Part shown: positions 54,472 to 63,900 of the stretch, piece after piece | Layout: each line of letters opens with the position of its first letter | How positions within the stretch are numbered: the first letter of the stretch is position 1 | Assembly: GCF_009601685.2 (NCBI RefSeq) | Contig: NZ_CP045701.2 | Location: 3,100,001-3,164,000 of the forward strand | Direction: 5' to 3' | Source of the DNA: Pseudomonas brassicacearum | GTDB lineage: Bacteria; Pseudomonadota; Gammaproteobacteria; Pseudomonadales; Pseudomonadaceae | DNA: 64,000 nucleotides | Notes under the pieces: generated by a model | Told to the model about the DNA's origin: nothing | What the model saw: only the letters and a program-made list of their open reading frames with translations | Databases searched by the model: none | Translations under genes and position numbers: made by a program

Positions 54472-54501
54472 AAAAAGAGCCGCAATCGCGGCTCTTTTTT
54501 T
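54472..54501. terminator. Bidirectional Rho-independent terminator
   Basis: AGAGCCGC-AATC-GCGGCTCT is a perfect 8-bp stem flanked by a run of A on the left and T on the right, so it works for both convergent lipoprotein genes. Confidence 0.9.
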
Positions 54502-54503
54502 GA

Positions 54504-55049
54504 TCACTTCAACGCTTGAGTGAACTGTGGGTCGCTGTACAAGCTCTTGAGCAAGTCTTGCAGCATAGGGTTGTAGTTGTTCGCGGCCGCCGGAATGGCG
54601 ATCGGACCAAAGAAACTGCTGTCCCAATCACGCTGCACGTCTTTAGTGGTTTCGTATAGAACCTGATCACCTTTACGCAGCGTGAAGCGCGCAGCCACCT
54701 CGCCATGGCCGCTGCCTATGCCTGCGGTGAGCTGGCTCTTGACCAACTGAACCTGCAGCTGCCGGTCAGCACGAGGGTCCAAAAGACCCGCCTGGCGGAG
54801 CTCATCGTTGATCGCGGCCTGAATGTGCAGTGGAACACTGCCCTCGGGCGACGAAATCGGGTTCAGGCGCACCATCAGCGACCCTTGACCTGAATCCGCA
54901 TTCACCTGCGTCTCGCGCAGAGGCTGCATGGGTGCATTTTGCTTGAGCTGCTGAACGTTCTGAAAGTTGGGTTCATAGCGGGTCATGGTCACACCACAGC
55001 CTTGTAGCAGCAGGGCGCAGAACGGTAGAGCCAAGTAGAGCTTCTTCAC
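54504..55049 (-). CDS. Lipoprotein, function unknown
   Basis: 181 aa. Lipobox LQGC with Cys at residue 18. The mature part begins GVTMTRYEPNFQNVQQLKQ and resembles small conserved Pseudomonas outer-membrane lipoproteins; GEVAARFTLRKGDQVLYETTKDVQRDW is the most conserved-looking part. Ends just beyond the shared terminator. Confidence 0.78.
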   Translation of the reverse strand: MKKLYLALPFCALLLQGCGVTMTRYEPNFQNVQQLKQNAPMQPLRETQVNADSGQGSLMVRLNPISSPEGSVPLHIQAAINDELRQAGLLDPRADRQLQVQLVKSQLTAGIGSGHGEVAARFTLRKGDQVLYETTKDVQRDWDSSFFGPIAIPAAANNYNPMLQDLLKSLYSDPQFTQALK

Positions 55050-55406
55050 AGCAAATCCTTATGTGCTTTTTAGAAGGCGTGATTATTGACTGATGGCCTT
55101 AAGCTATCAAGGATGAGTTGAGGTTTACGGTGCGCCCAAACATCTCAGCTGTATTGGCTGGCAACTTCGGCAGCGGTTTTAGGCTTCCTGGAACAGGTCA
55201 ACTGGTAAGCAATTGCCAATCTGCATATCGGCATTCCGACTTCTGATGCGGCCTACCAGATTGAAATAACTTGCAACTTTTGTGTGATTGAGAAACCGCA
55301 CGCGTCTCTCTAGATTTGATGTCGCAATGCCGGGCCCCTCTGACAGCCACCCGCTGCCATGTCGGAGTTGCAGTTTGTATAACTTCGACACTTGGAGGAG
55401 GGGCTC
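55050..55406. other. Intergenic region upstream of TerC/Alx gene
   Basis: 357 bases. Since some TerC/Alx genes carry a Mn2+-sensing yybP-ykoY leader, I looked for its conserved loops and did not find them. No gene or clear promoter hexamers assigned. Confidence 0.4.
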
Positions 55407-56399
55407 ATGACTGCCCTAGAACCGTTCTTCCTGGCCGAGTTCCTCGGCACCGCCACTTGGTTGTGGCTAGTCTTTATAAGCATCGTGATAGGCCTGTTGG
55501 TCTTCGACCTCGGGGTGCTACACCGTGAGCAGCGAGAAATCGGCGTTACTGAAAGTCTACTGCTGTCTGCTGGCTATATCACGGCTGGCTTGCTGTTCGG
55601 CCTCTGGGTCTGGCAGGTCAAGGGGGTTGACGCCGGGATGGATTTCTACACCGGCTTTCTGATCGAGAAATCGTTGTCGATGGACAACGTGTTCCTGATG
55701 GCGATGATCTTCAGCTTCCTCTCTATCCCGCGTAGGTATCAGCACGAGGTGCTGTTCTGGGGCATTCTCGGTGTCATCGTGCTGCGCGCGATCATGATTG
55801 GCCTGGGGGCGGCGCTGATCGCCGAGTTCAGCTGGATTCTGTATGTGTTTGGCATCTTCCTGCTGTTAACTGGAGTGAAGATGCTGTTCAGCAAGGTCGA
55901 TGCCCATCCGAACCTTAGCAAAAACCTGCTGGTGAAGCTCCTGCGCAAACACATGCGGGTGACCGAGCAATTTCATGAAGGGCGCTTCTTTGTCCGTCAG
56001 ACGGATGCCAGCGGCAAGTCCGTGGTCTGGGCGACGCCGTTGTTCTTAGCGTTGGTGCTGATCGAGTGTGCCGACCTGGTGTTCGCCGTGGATAGCGTGC
56101 CAGCGATCTTCGCCATCACCCAAGACCCCTTCATCGTCTACACCTCGAACATCTTCGCCATCCTTGGCCTGCGTGCGTTGTATTTCGCCCTGGCGGCGAT
56201 GATTCACCGCTTCGCCTATCTCAAGTACGCGCTGGCAATGGTGCTGGTGTTTATCGGGGGCAAGATATTCCTGGTCGGCATCATCGGTAAGATTCCGGCG
56301 GTCATTTCCCTGAGCGTGACACTGGGGCTGCTGTTGGTGGGGGTGCTGCTGTCGCTGTGGAAAACCCGCGACCAAGCCTCTGCGGGCTCGCAGCTGTAA
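55407..56399 (+). CDS. TerC/Alx-family membrane protein (metal homeostasis)
   Basis: 330 aa, about nine membrane helices. Family motifs: EKSLSMDNVFLMAMIFSFL and LALVLIECADLVFAVDSVPAIFAITQDPFIVYTSN, which contain the conserved acidic residues of the ion path. TerC/Alx proteins export Mn2+ or give tellurite resistance. ATG at 55407 with GGAGGAGG eight bases upstream; TTG at 55392 is in frame but less likely. Confidence 0.92.
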   Translation: MTALEPFFLAEFLGTATWLWLVFISIVIGLLVFDLGVLHREQREIGVTESLLLSAGYITAGLLFGLWVWQVKGVDAGMDFYTGFLIEKSLSMDNVFLMAMIFSFLSIPRRYQHEVLFWGILGVIVLRAIMIGLGAALIAEFSWILYVFGIFLLLTGVKMLFSKVDAHPNLSKNLLVKLLRKHMRVTEQFHEGRFFVRQTDASGKSVVWATPLFLALVLIECADLVFAVDSVPAIFAITQDPFIVYTSNIFAILGLRALYFALAAMIHRFAYLKYALAMVLVFIGGKIFLVGIIGKIPAVISLSVTLGLLLVGVLLSLWKTRDQASAGSQL

Positions 56400-56906
56400 A
56401 TCCAAAACAGAAAATATCCTCAAGTTTAGGAGCAGTTTCCCAGGCATAGCAAACTCAACCCAAATACACATCGGTTTCCAGTTAACTTTCGCCGGATTCC
56501 GGTAAAGAGGGTAGCGGTCACAGTTTAGGTACAGGTGACAAATTGGAAAGAAGCGTCATAAACACACCGTTTAACAAGTGGGCGATGTCATATGTTCATA
56601 AGTCGATCAAGGGCCCGAGATTGCTGACTCAATGGTCTCTAAATCAGCGCGACTGTTCATCGATTAGTGTTCATAGACCTAGCTTTCCCCCGGTCATTAG
56701 TCTCGTCGCCCCGACCTTTATCCGTCCATCCAATGATGGTGGAGGTATGTTCGACGGCGGTACGGGGTGCGCTTGCGTGGTGTTTCGTGACCGAATATGT
56801 CATATAGCCGCTATTGGATTTTGTTGCAGCGCCACCGCTGCATATTATTAGCGGTCATTCGCCTGCTCGGCGGGACACGGAAGGCCATTGCATGAGATCT
56901 GGGTAG
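56400..56906. other. Junction region between TerC gene and the YobI-type island
   Basis: 507 bases. A 102-codon frame at 56543-56851 has no ribosome site and atypical composition, and I do not accept it as a gene. No tRNA, integrase or direct att repeat is evident, but base and codon use change here, so it may be the left edge of an acquired island. Confidence 0.4.
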
Positions 56907-59900
56907 ATGCTGGGAGCTATCAAAAATCGTCTAGGCCTGGCGTGGGAAGCGCTTGTGGTTGGAGGGAGAGCTGCGTGGAGGGTGCTGTCCACACGGCATC
57001 AGAGAGGCAACGTTGATCCTTTCTTTGAGCCGTTGACCCCCGTCATTGTCACGGACGGCCGATCGGCCCGGTATGAGCGCGAGTTGCTACATGCCCTGGA
57101 AAACTCCGATGTTCTGAACATCGCGCTCACAGGTAGCTATGGCGCGGGTAAGAGCAGCGTGCTGAAGACATTCTTCAGCAACCATCCACAGTTCAACCAC
57201 ACCTATGTGTCCCTCGCGACCTTCAGCAAACCCACCTTGGGTTTGACTCCTCAGCCTAGTGGCCAACCTCCCGACCCTGACTCCGCACCTGAGGGCCCGG
57301 CTGTTACCGGGGGCGAGCACTCACCTGGGGATGTCGATCTGGTCAATCGCATTGAAGAGACCATCGTCCAGCAACTGCTCTACGCGGTGCCCGCAGCGAA
57401 AGTGCCCAAGACTCGACTGAAACGGATAGCCCAGGCCTCAAACTTCAGTATTAGCATGCGCACCCTGGGGTTCACTTTGCTTGCCGTCTGCGCCTTGAGG
57501 CTCTATGTACCCAAGCTTGCGATGATAAAAACCGTGTCGCTTGAATGGCTGATCAAGGGCTTAATGGTTCTTCCCGAGTCTGCAGCGCTGGCTGGAGTGG
57601 CGATTGGTGCAATCTATCTGTTGTACGCCGGGTTGAGGTTCATGTCCCTGTTTACCATCGATGGGCTGACCCTCAAGGGAGGCAAGCTTGAAGCGACTCA
57701 CCATGGCTCGGTGCTTCATAAGAACGTCGATGAAATCATCTACTGCTTCGAGCGCAGTGATATCAACGTGGTGGTCATTGAAGACCTGGATCGCTTCGAC
57801 ATCCAGGACATCTTCTTCAGGCTGCGAGAGATCAACTTCATCATCCAGCGATCACCCCAGGTCAAGCGTCCTGTCCATTTCGTCTACGCCATCCGTGATG
57901 AGCTGTTCACGGTCACGGACAAGACAAAATTCTTCGACCTCATTATCCCCATCATCCCAGTGATCAACTCCGAGAACTCCAGGGAAAAGCTGGTCGAGCT
58001 CATGAAGGCCCGCCAGGTGGCCGGCAAACCGCTCGATGATGGCTTGAATCTCAAACTCATCGAGACGGTGTGCTACTACATCGACGAAATGAGGCTGATC
58101 AAGAACATCGTCAACGAGTATGACGTCTACGCGAACGTACTGGCTAAGGACGGTCTGGAGCTGGATCCCAACAAGCTGTTTGCGATGGTTGCGATCCGAA
58201 ATCTGCACCCCAATGCCTATGCGGACTTGGTCAAGCGGCGGGGCACGATCTATGGCGTCATTGATGGCTACGCGAAGTGGGTAAAAGCCGAAACCGACTT
58301 ACTCGAAACGGCAGCTCAAGCGCTAGAGGATCAGCGTGCGGCACGTGAAGACGAGGTGGCCGATAGCGTGGAGCATCTACGTTTGTCCGTCTGGTTTGAG
58401 ATTTTGAAACTTGGGAACAAACCCACTGCAAACCACGTGCGGCTGGATGGCGGGTCTACGGTCACGCTACTGGACTTTGTATCGGATCCTGTATTCGCCC
58501 AGGTAGTAGCATGTCGAAGCGTGCAACCAATTGTGATTTCACACTGGCAAGATAACGGCCAAGCTGTCCAGCCTAAAAAGGCTTTGCAAGAGGCACGTTA
58601 CGATGAGCGCCTGCAACGCTTTCAGACCTCGCTCGATGAGTTGGATGAGCAACTTGAAACGAATCGAAGCAAAGTGCTACGCCTCAAAACGGCAGGTTTT
58701 CGGCAGATCGTTTTCCTGGGGTACGGCGCAGAGCTTGCCAAACGCCTAAAAGGGCTAGAGCTCATAACGTTCCTCGTTCACCGCGGTTTCCTCGACACGG
58801 ATTACGTCGATTACCTCGGATATTTCTACGAGGGATCACTCACCCAATCGGATAAAAACCTCATCATGGGGCTTGTCAGGGGGGAGGAGTACGACGTGAC
58901 CACTCCAATACATAATCCGGAGCTTGTGATCAGGAAGCTGGATCTGGATTCGGTAGATGGCGGGCGCGGTATTATGGTCGATCTTATTCATGAGCTTTTG
59001 CAGTCGCGCAAGGATGAGATGGTTGCCAGAAGGGACAAACTTCGCTTGATCCTCCGAAGCGGTCATGATTACAAGGAGCGTTTCGCTGAGGCGGTAGCAC
59101 CGATTGTTCCTGGGACGTACGGTTCTGCGCTTATGAGAGCAATGTATGGCGCAGATCGCGATCTCATTCCGTTACTGCTCAGCCATGATCGATTCAAAAC
59201 ATCCACCTTGCGGCAGCAGTTCCTCATTGCTCTTCTGGATGCGCTGACGCCCAAGGAGATGCAGACCCTCGACGATAAGTCTGGCCGGTTGAGGAAGACT
59301 ATCAATGAGCTGCGTGATGCTTCGGTTCTTGCAGCGAAGCTTGCGAGTAGTCAAAACGGATGGAGGTGGGTCAGGGAGCTGCCAGCGCAATTCTCCAACC
59401 TCGATTCGAGTGCCTCGTCTGGAGATTTGCGGCAAATGGTGGAGTGGGGTTGTTTGGCCCTTAACCTCAAAATGCTGCAATTGCTCTGCCAGACACTGGA
59501 TCCGGGAAATCAGAGCGTTAGGGTAACGTACCATCGGCTTAGCAAGCTGGAAGTCACTGGCATGGACACCCTGATCGAGGAAAACCCGGACGGTTTCGTG
59601 GCTCAGCTCGTGAGCCAGGATGGATCGCTCGAAGAGACACCGGAATCGCTCGTGGCCTTGTTCGGTCTTTGCCAGAGTGAAGCCTACACACTACAGGTAT
59701 TGCTCGAACAGACGACCTGCAGTGTGACTGACCTTGACGCGGTACCGACCTTGTTATGGGCGAAAATGATGATGGCGGGACGTGTTCGGCCTGTGGGTAA
59801 TGCAGCTTGGACGTACTTCAATCGGGCTCTGATAGCTGACAAAGAATCCGCAGATTTCGTCGATTTGGGCGAGTCGGCGTTGGATAATTTCGCGGAGTTT

Positions 59901-60683
59901 CTCAAGCACAACGCTCAAGAGTTGGCTGAAGAGTTGTGGCAGGACGCCAGTCGCAACGCTGGCTTGCAGACTTTCCTCGTTCGCACGCCGCAAGTCGAGA
60001 ATGCAACCCTACGAACGCTTTTCTCGAAGGTGGTGTTGAGCCCAAGCGTTGTCATGGACACCGCGGCGCCTCGCAATCGGTGGGCGATGTTCGCCAATGG
60101 TGACATGGTCGAGTACAGGGAGGAAATTCGGGCCTTCATTGCCGATCACGCTTTCTCTTATCTAGGGGCTTACCTCATCCGCCGGTGGGGCGTCGCCCGT
60201 GAACAGATGGACATGTCGGCGTTGCCGGTGTCGTTGGCCCTTGAACTGACCAACGCACAGGTGTGCTCGACTGCTGAGAGCATCAAGATATGGTCGGGCA
60301 TTCCTTACGACGCCTATGACACGTGCGACGGTGCCGTTGAAGCATTGGCTAGAGCGTGTGATCACGCGGCCCGAGATGGATTGCGGTTCCCGGAGGCCTA
60401 CCTCCCGACGCTGCTGAAGTTGCTCCCGGACGGGGCGCTCTCTAGAGAGCAAAGGATCAACATGCTGATCCATGCTCTCTCGATGGGCTGCAGTTGGCCA
60501 GAAACGGCTGGAGTATTGCCGCTCGTGGGCGAGGAGTATCAGGCGTTACTCAACAAACGGCGCGTGAACTTGCCGGCTCATGATATAGATCGCCGGCTGA
60601 TTGATGCCCTCGCTGCAAGAAGTTTCGTGGGTGCTGTGAAATCTGAGGCCAAGCGCATCGTGGTCTGGAGCAAGCGTAATTGA
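56907..60683 (+). CDS. YobI-like membrane-anchored P-loop NTPase, candidate defence gene
   Basis: 1258 aa. Walker A GSYGAGKSS is at residues 76-84 and Walker B VVVIEDLDRFD at 288-298, as in the KAP/YobI class. Two membrane segments (about 186-204 and 226-242) lie between them in the KAP manner. The remaining 900 residues are mostly helical with no known catalytic motif. KAP-like NTPases occur in phage defence and in membrane complexes. Rare codons (CTA, ATA, AGA) are more common than in flanking genes, suggesting transfer. The start has a poor ribosome site. A partner gene follows after 278 bases. Confidence 0.85.
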   Translation: MLGAIKNRLGLAWEALVVGGRAAWRVLSTRHQRGNVDPFFEPLTPVIVTDGRSARYERELLHALENSDVLNIALTGSYGAGKSSVLKTFFSNHPQFNHTYVSLATFSKPTLGLTPQPSGQPPDPDSAPEGPAVTGGEHSPGDVDLVNRIEETIVQQLLYAVPAAKVPKTRLKRIAQASNFSISMRTLGFTLLAVCALRLYVPKLAMIKTVSLEWLIKGLMVLPESAALAGVAIGAIYLLYAGLRFMSLFTIDGLTLKGGKLEATHHGSVLHKNVDEIIYCFERSDINVVVIEDLDRFDIQDIFFRLREINFIIQRSPQVKRPVHFVYAIRDELFTVTDKTKFFDLIIPIIPVINSENSREKLVELMKARQVAGKPLDDGLNLKLIETVCYYIDEMRLIKNIVNEYDVYANVLAKDGLELDPNKLFAMVAIRNLHPNAYADLVKRRGTIYGVIDGYAKWVKAETDLLETAAQALEDQRAAREDEVADSVEHLRLSVWFEILKLGNKPTANHVRLDGGSTVTLLDFVSDPVFAQVVACRSVQPIVISHWQDNGQAVQPKKALQEARYDERLQRFQTSLDELDEQLETNRSKVLRLKTAGFRQIVFLGYGAELAKRLKGLELITFLVHRGFLDTDYVDYLGYFYEGSLTQSDKNLIMGLVRGEEYDVTTPIHNPELVIRKLDLDSVDGGRGIMVDLIHELLQSRKDEMVARRDKLRLILRSGHDYKERFAEAVAPIVPGTYGSALMRAMYGADRDLIPLLLSHDRFKTSTLRQQFLIALLDALTPKEMQTLDDKSGRLRKTINELRDASVLAAKLASSQNGWRWVRELPAQFSNLDSSASSGDLRQMVEWGCLALNLKMLQLLCQTLDPGNQSVRVTYHRLSKLEVTGMDTLIEENPDGFVAQLVSQDGSLEETPESLVALFGLCQSEAYTLQVLLEQTTCSVTDLDAVPTLLWAKMMMAGRVRPVGNAAWTYFNRALIADKESADFVDLGESALDNFAEFLKHNAQELAEELWQDASRNAGLQTFLVRTPQVENATLRTLFSKVVLSPSVVMDTAAPRNRWAMFANGDMVEYREEIRAFIADHAFSYLGAYLIRRWGVAREQMDMSALPVSLALELTNAQVCSTAESIKIWSGIPYDAYDTCDGAVEALARACDHAARDGLRFPEAYLPTLLKLLPDGALSREQRINMLIHALSMGCSWPETAGVLPLVGEEYQALLNKRRVNLPAHDIDRRLIDALAARSFVGAVKSEAKRIVVWSKRN

Positions 60684-60961
60684 GTAGCCATTGGGTGGCT
60701 ATTCCGTCCACCTTCACATAAGTCCGGAACTCGGCCGGTCTATGAGGCTTGGAGTGTCTACGAAACTAGGGGCGGTTCAAACAAGCTTGGAGCTGCTAGG
60801 GGTCGCCTCGTCGACTGCAGATCCACTTGCCCATGTTCTCCAGCCGTGGAGGTGAGGCGTCGATAAGTGGTAATGGCATTGGCCGGTGGAGTAGAGTGGC
60901 CTTTTGCCGCAGGACCGTGGGCGATTCGGCCACCTGCTACAGCACTGAAAGGAGACTGGCG

Positions 60962-63900
60962 TTGAAATGGATTACCGCTCTTCAGTTGGAGCAATGGGCT
61001 GACACACTTCAATCTCGCGTCCAGATACCTGGTCTAGTAGCAGACTTGATCTGGGCGACCTCGCCAAAAATTAGAAGAATCAGATTTCCTCAAGGAGACA
61101 AGGGCCAGGTGCGTGGATACGACGGATACCTGGACGCGGACTCTACCTCACCTTTTGTTCCTGACGGACGTTCGATCTGGGAGTTTGGCACCAGTGGGGT
61201 CGGGAAGAGCAAGGCGAACACCGACTATGACAAGCGTACCGCTGAGGTGAGTGCTGATGAAAGGGCAGACACTACCTTGGTTTTGGTTACGCCACGGACA
61301 TGGAACGATACGAGCGAAAAAGTTGAGGATTGGCTAGCAGGAAAAAATGCGAGCGGAGACTGGAAGGGCATCGTCTATTTGGAGAGTACCCTGCTGGAAG
61401 ATTGGCTCTCGAAATGCCCAGCCGTTGCTTCCCGCTGGGCCAAGTTTGAGCTTGAAATCGCTCCTCCGGCCGGAATACTCAGCACAGAGGAGTTTTGGCA
61501 GTCTTTCTCGACCCGTTTTGAGCCAGCGCTTGTTGAAGACGTCTTATTGGCTGGTCGTGAAAAGCAGGCGGAAGAGCTTCTGCAGAAGCTAAGACAAGAG
61601 GGTGGGCGGCTGGCATATTCTGCCGATACCACCGATGAGGTGATCGCTTTCACAGTGGCTGCCATACGCAGTGCGCCGGAACCAGTGCGGCAGTACCTAG
61701 AGTCTCGCACGCTGATTGTTGATACGGCAGATGCCGCAAATGCTCTCTTGAGCAAATCAGGTCTCATTTACTTACCTAGAAACACTGCCTGTGAGTGTGT
61801 GGGGCAAATGCTGTTGCGAGGGCCAACCGTGGTGAGCGCCGGCGCCGATGACAAGACCCATGGGCACATCGAGCTGCGCCGTCCGTCCAGCAGAGAACTC
61901 GGAATCGCAATCGCGAAGATGGGGATGACCGAGGATCAAGGGTACGAAGCGGCACGGACATGTGGACGGAGTCTGGCAGTGTTAGCTAGGCAGTACCCCA
62001 GTGGCACTGCAGTGAAGCCTAAATGGCTCGATGACACGAAACCACTCATCCCTGTCATGCTTGCCGGCGCGTGGGCATCTGATGCAGAGGAAGATCAGTC
62101 CATTATTTCGTCGCTCAGTCAGCAAAACTATGAGGATGCGGAAGATGAGCTTCGCAAATACCTAGTCATGCCAGATTCACCTATCGAAAACGTTGGCAAT
62201 TTATGGGCGACTAGAGCTCCGGTGGATGCATTCCTCTACCTCGCTCCGTATGTCGGCCGCAGGCACCTTCAGCTTTTCAAGGATGCGATTACCACCGTTT
62301 TTGCCGCCGCTGTGCGATCGCATAAACCGCCAAGTCCAGATGAGCCGTTCGTCCGTCATGCTCAGCGTGATACGGCCCACAGCGAGCACCTGCGAAATGG
62401 TCTGATGACTACGTTGCTGCACATGGCGGTGCTGCACGCTCCGGCTAAATTCACAGTCCTCGGCGGAAGTCCCAAGACCTTCGTTGATGACCTCGTCCGT
62501 TCATTGCCGGAGCTGTCATCTGACCATCGGCTTATGGCGAGTTTGGGTCAGGATTTAGCGTTGCTTGCGGAAGCATCCCCTAATTTTTTTCTCGAGGCCC
62601 TTGAGCGTCAGCTTGAGGGCGCATCGCCTTCCATCCGCCCGATCTTCGATGAATATCCAGGGATGTTAACCCCTGTTACCTACCACTGCGGCCTACTCTG
62701 GGCTCTGGAGGTGTTGGCTTGGATTCCTGAAACATTTGATCGAGCCGTGCGTTGCCTAGCGGAGCTTGCTGCCATTGATCCTGGCGGGAAGATGAGCAAC
62801 CGGCCGATTAACAGCCTGCGAGCCATTTTTCTCTCATGGATACCCAGCGCTGGAGTCAACACAACGCGGCGGCTAGCTGCTTTGCAGGCAGTCGTGAAAG
62901 ACGTACCCACGATCGCCTGGCCCTTGCTCGAGACACTTCTTCCACGATCTGGCGACAACAGTTCCGCCACTGAAAAGCCAAAATTTCGGGAGTATGAGGA
63001 CGGCGGCGGCGAAACCCTGACTTACGGTTTGGTATGGGAAAGCGAAGGCAAGATTGTCGAGCTCGCGATCATAGAAGCGGGCCATCGTGATGAACGGTGG
63101 AAATCTATTATCGACTCGCTTGAGATGCTTCAAGATTCCGCTTTTGAAGCAGTCGTGAACGGTCTTGATAGCGCTCTGAACTCCGCACCAAAGGAGCCCC
63201 ATACACAGATCTGGAAAACTCTGAATCGGGAGGTGAAGCGTCACCAGAAATTCTCTAGATTCGACTGGGCTATCCCTGAGGAGCGACTGGGGCAACTTGC
63301 AAGCTTGGTGGACAGGTATGAGCCCACAACGTTGTTTGAACACTACAGCTGGCTTTTCGATGATTGGATGCCACCCGTGGAGGGGCAGGCCGATGAGGAT
63401 GTCGACTCAATCAAACTAGTTGAGGATGCTCGCCTGAATGCTTTGCGAGCTATTCGAGAGGCGCACGGCGTGCAAGGGCTCCTTGACCTGATGGCGCGCG
63501 TCAAAATTCCGCGACTTGTTGGCTATGCCTGCCGAGGGCTAGAGTTACCTTACGACGACCTCGTGGAGCTATTCGAAAAGATCGTCACAAGCTCTGTAGC
63601 AGAGCTTGAGCTTATTGCCGGAGCAGTGTTGGCTGATGGCTTTAGCCGTCTGGGCCAGCCTTGGGAAGCAGCTGGCCGATCCTCTGCTCAAAGCTCTGCC
63701 TTGAGCTCGTCTCGTTTAGCGTTGGTACTCGAGTCGCTGCCAGAAAGCGCACGAGCCTGGTCGTATGTTGCATCGTTCGGAGAAGAGGTTGAGAACTCCT
63801 ACTGGGCGCAGAAAACCGCTCATCAGGTAGAAGGTAACGTTCGGGATCTATCGTTTGCTATAGAAAAATATAGATGTGCACGCAGGCCGGCCGCAGCTCT

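Noticed and set aside
55050..55406. yybP-ykoY manganese riboswitch before the TerC gene
   Set aside because: The conserved loop sequences were not found.
56543..56851. 102-codon open frame before the NTPase gene
   Set aside because: No ribosome site, no recognisable domain and unusual amino acid make-up; likely chance.
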